A DNA stretch of 64,000 bases from JAFAXD01 sp963760435 (GTDB taxonomy: Bacteria; Pseudomonadota; Alphaproteobacteria; Rhizobiales; Xanthobacteraceae). The notes beneath the pieces were generated by a model. It saw only the letters and a program-made list of their open reading frames with translations. It did no database searches and was not told where the DNA came from. Every line of letters begins with the position of its first letter. Within the stretch, counting starts at the first letter, position 1. Shown here in pieces: positions 63,201 to 64,000 of the stretch. Made by a program: the position numbers and the translations under genes. The stretch is from assembly GCA_963760435.1 (NCBI GenBank), contig CAVXDE010000027.1, forward strand, positions 186,001 through 250,000. The letters are read 5' to 3'.

Positions 63201-64000
63201 TCATTGCTTCGCAATGCCGGCGCGCGCGATCACCTCGGCCCATTTCTTGATGTCGGCGCGCATCTGTGCGTCGAGCTCGTCCGGCGTGCTAGGCCTGGAA
63301 TCGATCCCGAGATCTAGCAGCTTGCGCTTCACCTCCGGGTCGGCAAGCGCGGTTCGCAGTCCGCCATTGAGTGTTTCAACCACATTCCCCGGCACGTCCG
63401 TAGGCGCATAGAACGCATTCCACGAGGTCACGTTGAAGCCCGCCACCCCAGCCTCCTGCACGGTCGGAACATCCGGAAGCGCCGGCGAACGCTTCGTCGC
63501 GCTCCAGGCAATGGCGCGCGTGCTGCCGTCGGAGAGTCCCGGTTTCAAGCCGGCATAGAAATCGATCACCATCTGAATATCGTCGCGTAGCAGTGCGATT
63601 ACGGCTTCCGGCGTTGTGCGGAATGGCACGATGACGAAATCGACGCCGGCCGTGCTCTTGAACAATTCCGCCGTTAGGTTCTGCGTGCTGCCGCGGGCGA
63701 CGGTACCGACGTTGAGCGTCCCAGGTTTCTCCCGCGCGGCTTTCAGGAAGTCCTGCAGATTGCGATATGGTGCCTTTGCATTGGTGATGAACAGGCAATC
63801 GAAGTAGCCCATGGTCGAGATCGGAATGAAATCCTTGAGCGGATCAAACGGCAAGTTGAACAGGGACGCGCTGATCGCCGTCCCGTTCGTAAATAACGCC
63901 AAGGTGTAGCCATCGCGTGGAGCCGATAACACCGAGCGCCCCGCCGCGATGCCGCCAGCACCAGGCTGGTTGTCGATGACGAAGCGTTGACCGAGTTGCT
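63201..64000 (-). CDS. Bug/TTT family substrate-binding protein, partial
   Basis: The C-terminal ~266 residues lie here, with the start beyond the window. Family features: FVIDNQPGAGGIAAGRSV, DGYTLALFTNGTAISASLFNLPFDPLKDF, GSTQNLTAELFKSTAGVDFVIVPFRTTPEAVIALL, and a C-terminal DxxALxxP-like segment (TWNAFYAPTDVP is the loop near the ligand). Binds a carboxylate outside the cell for a tripartite tricarboxylate transporter. The ORF begins with an internal Met at 63932, but the reading frame extends to the window end. Confidence 0.9.
   Translation of the reverse strand, partial: QLGQRFVIDNQPGAGGIAAGRSVLSAPRDGYTLALFTNGTAISASLFNLPFDPLKDFIPISTMGYFDCLFITNAKAPYRNLQDFLKAAREKPGTLNVGTVARGSTQNLTAELFKSTAGVDFVIVPFRTTPEAVIALLRDDIQMVIDFYAGLKPGLSDGSTRAIAWSATKRSPALPDVPTVQEAGVAGFNVTSWNAFYAPTDVPGNVVETLNGGLRTALADPEVKRKLLDLGIDSRPSTPDELDAQMRADIKKWAEVIARAGIAKQ

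Overview
ORGANISM. High-GC DNA from an alphaproteobacterium, most likely Hyphomicrobiales near Bradyrhizobium/Nitrobacteraceae. Pointers are tandem ABC_sub_bind-type binding proteins, DUF1236 and DUF1254 proteins, an HWE-type histidine kinase, a Bug-type (TTT) binding protein, a perfect FNR/FixK box, and short palindromic repeats starting CCTCATCCTGAGGAGC. This rests on gene content and recall of families; no search was run. LAYOUT. 1-9.1 kb is accessory: an isochorismatase-type fragment, acetoacetyl-CoA synthetase, a cupin, small hypotheticals, an LLM-class oxidoreductase, a secreted protein with a broken signal peptide, and a class III nucleotide cyclase. 9.1-18.8 kb is the most unusual part. 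A Cys-nucleophile alpha/beta hydrolase, an adenylate-forming enzyme, a TauD-like oxygenase and a membrane protein precede a tight run: IPNS-like 2OG-Fe(II) oxygenase, a 57-residue LigA/Nif11-like peptide, an M50 metallopeptidase carrying a PqqD-like domain, a membrane protein with repeated intramembrane HLYEH motifs, a tiny two-helix membrane protein and a B12-type radical SAM enzyme. I read it as an undescribed RiPP-like (modified peptide) system. 19-25.4 kb holds a FixK-box zinc-ribbon pair (one broken), an MFS remnant, a run of exported proteins (porin-like, DUF1330, unknown, PEBP with a poly-T frameshift, cyanophycinase-like) and molybdenum-hydroxylase remnants. 25.9-30.5 kb is a large autotransporter. 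30.7-36.8 kb has a metallo-beta-lactamase-fold protein, a head-to-tail array of ABC_sub_bind genes split by a 652-bp group II intron that interrupts a start codon, a truncated TIGR03032-like gene, an HWE kinase and MITE-like repeats. 36.8-40.9 kb is a LysR-linked cluster (cupin, MFS exporter, CMD protein, SDR). 41-44.5 kb has a DUF1254 protein, broken small genes and an unusual array of 14 GTCAYSTATG motifs. 44.5-64 kb looks like conserved backbone: mccB, DUF1236 protein, a NEW3/ABC export-type operon, a TPP enzyme with a Nudix protein, a seven-gene minus-strand run (cysS, GNAT, cimA, RraA-like, YdcF-like, rhodanese, GST), then hybrid kinase, maiA, DMT transporter and a partial Bug protein. 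HOW THEY WORK TOGETHER. In the 9-19 kb cluster the PqqD-like domain could bind the small peptide, with radical SAM/B12 and 2OG-Fe(II) enzymes modifying it, the intramembrane peptidase cutting it, and the ligase/hydrolase pair supplying or removing an acyl group. This is inference. Pseudogenes and repeats are concentrated in 1-44.5 kb, marking it as the plastic half; 44.5-64 kb is compact and intact.
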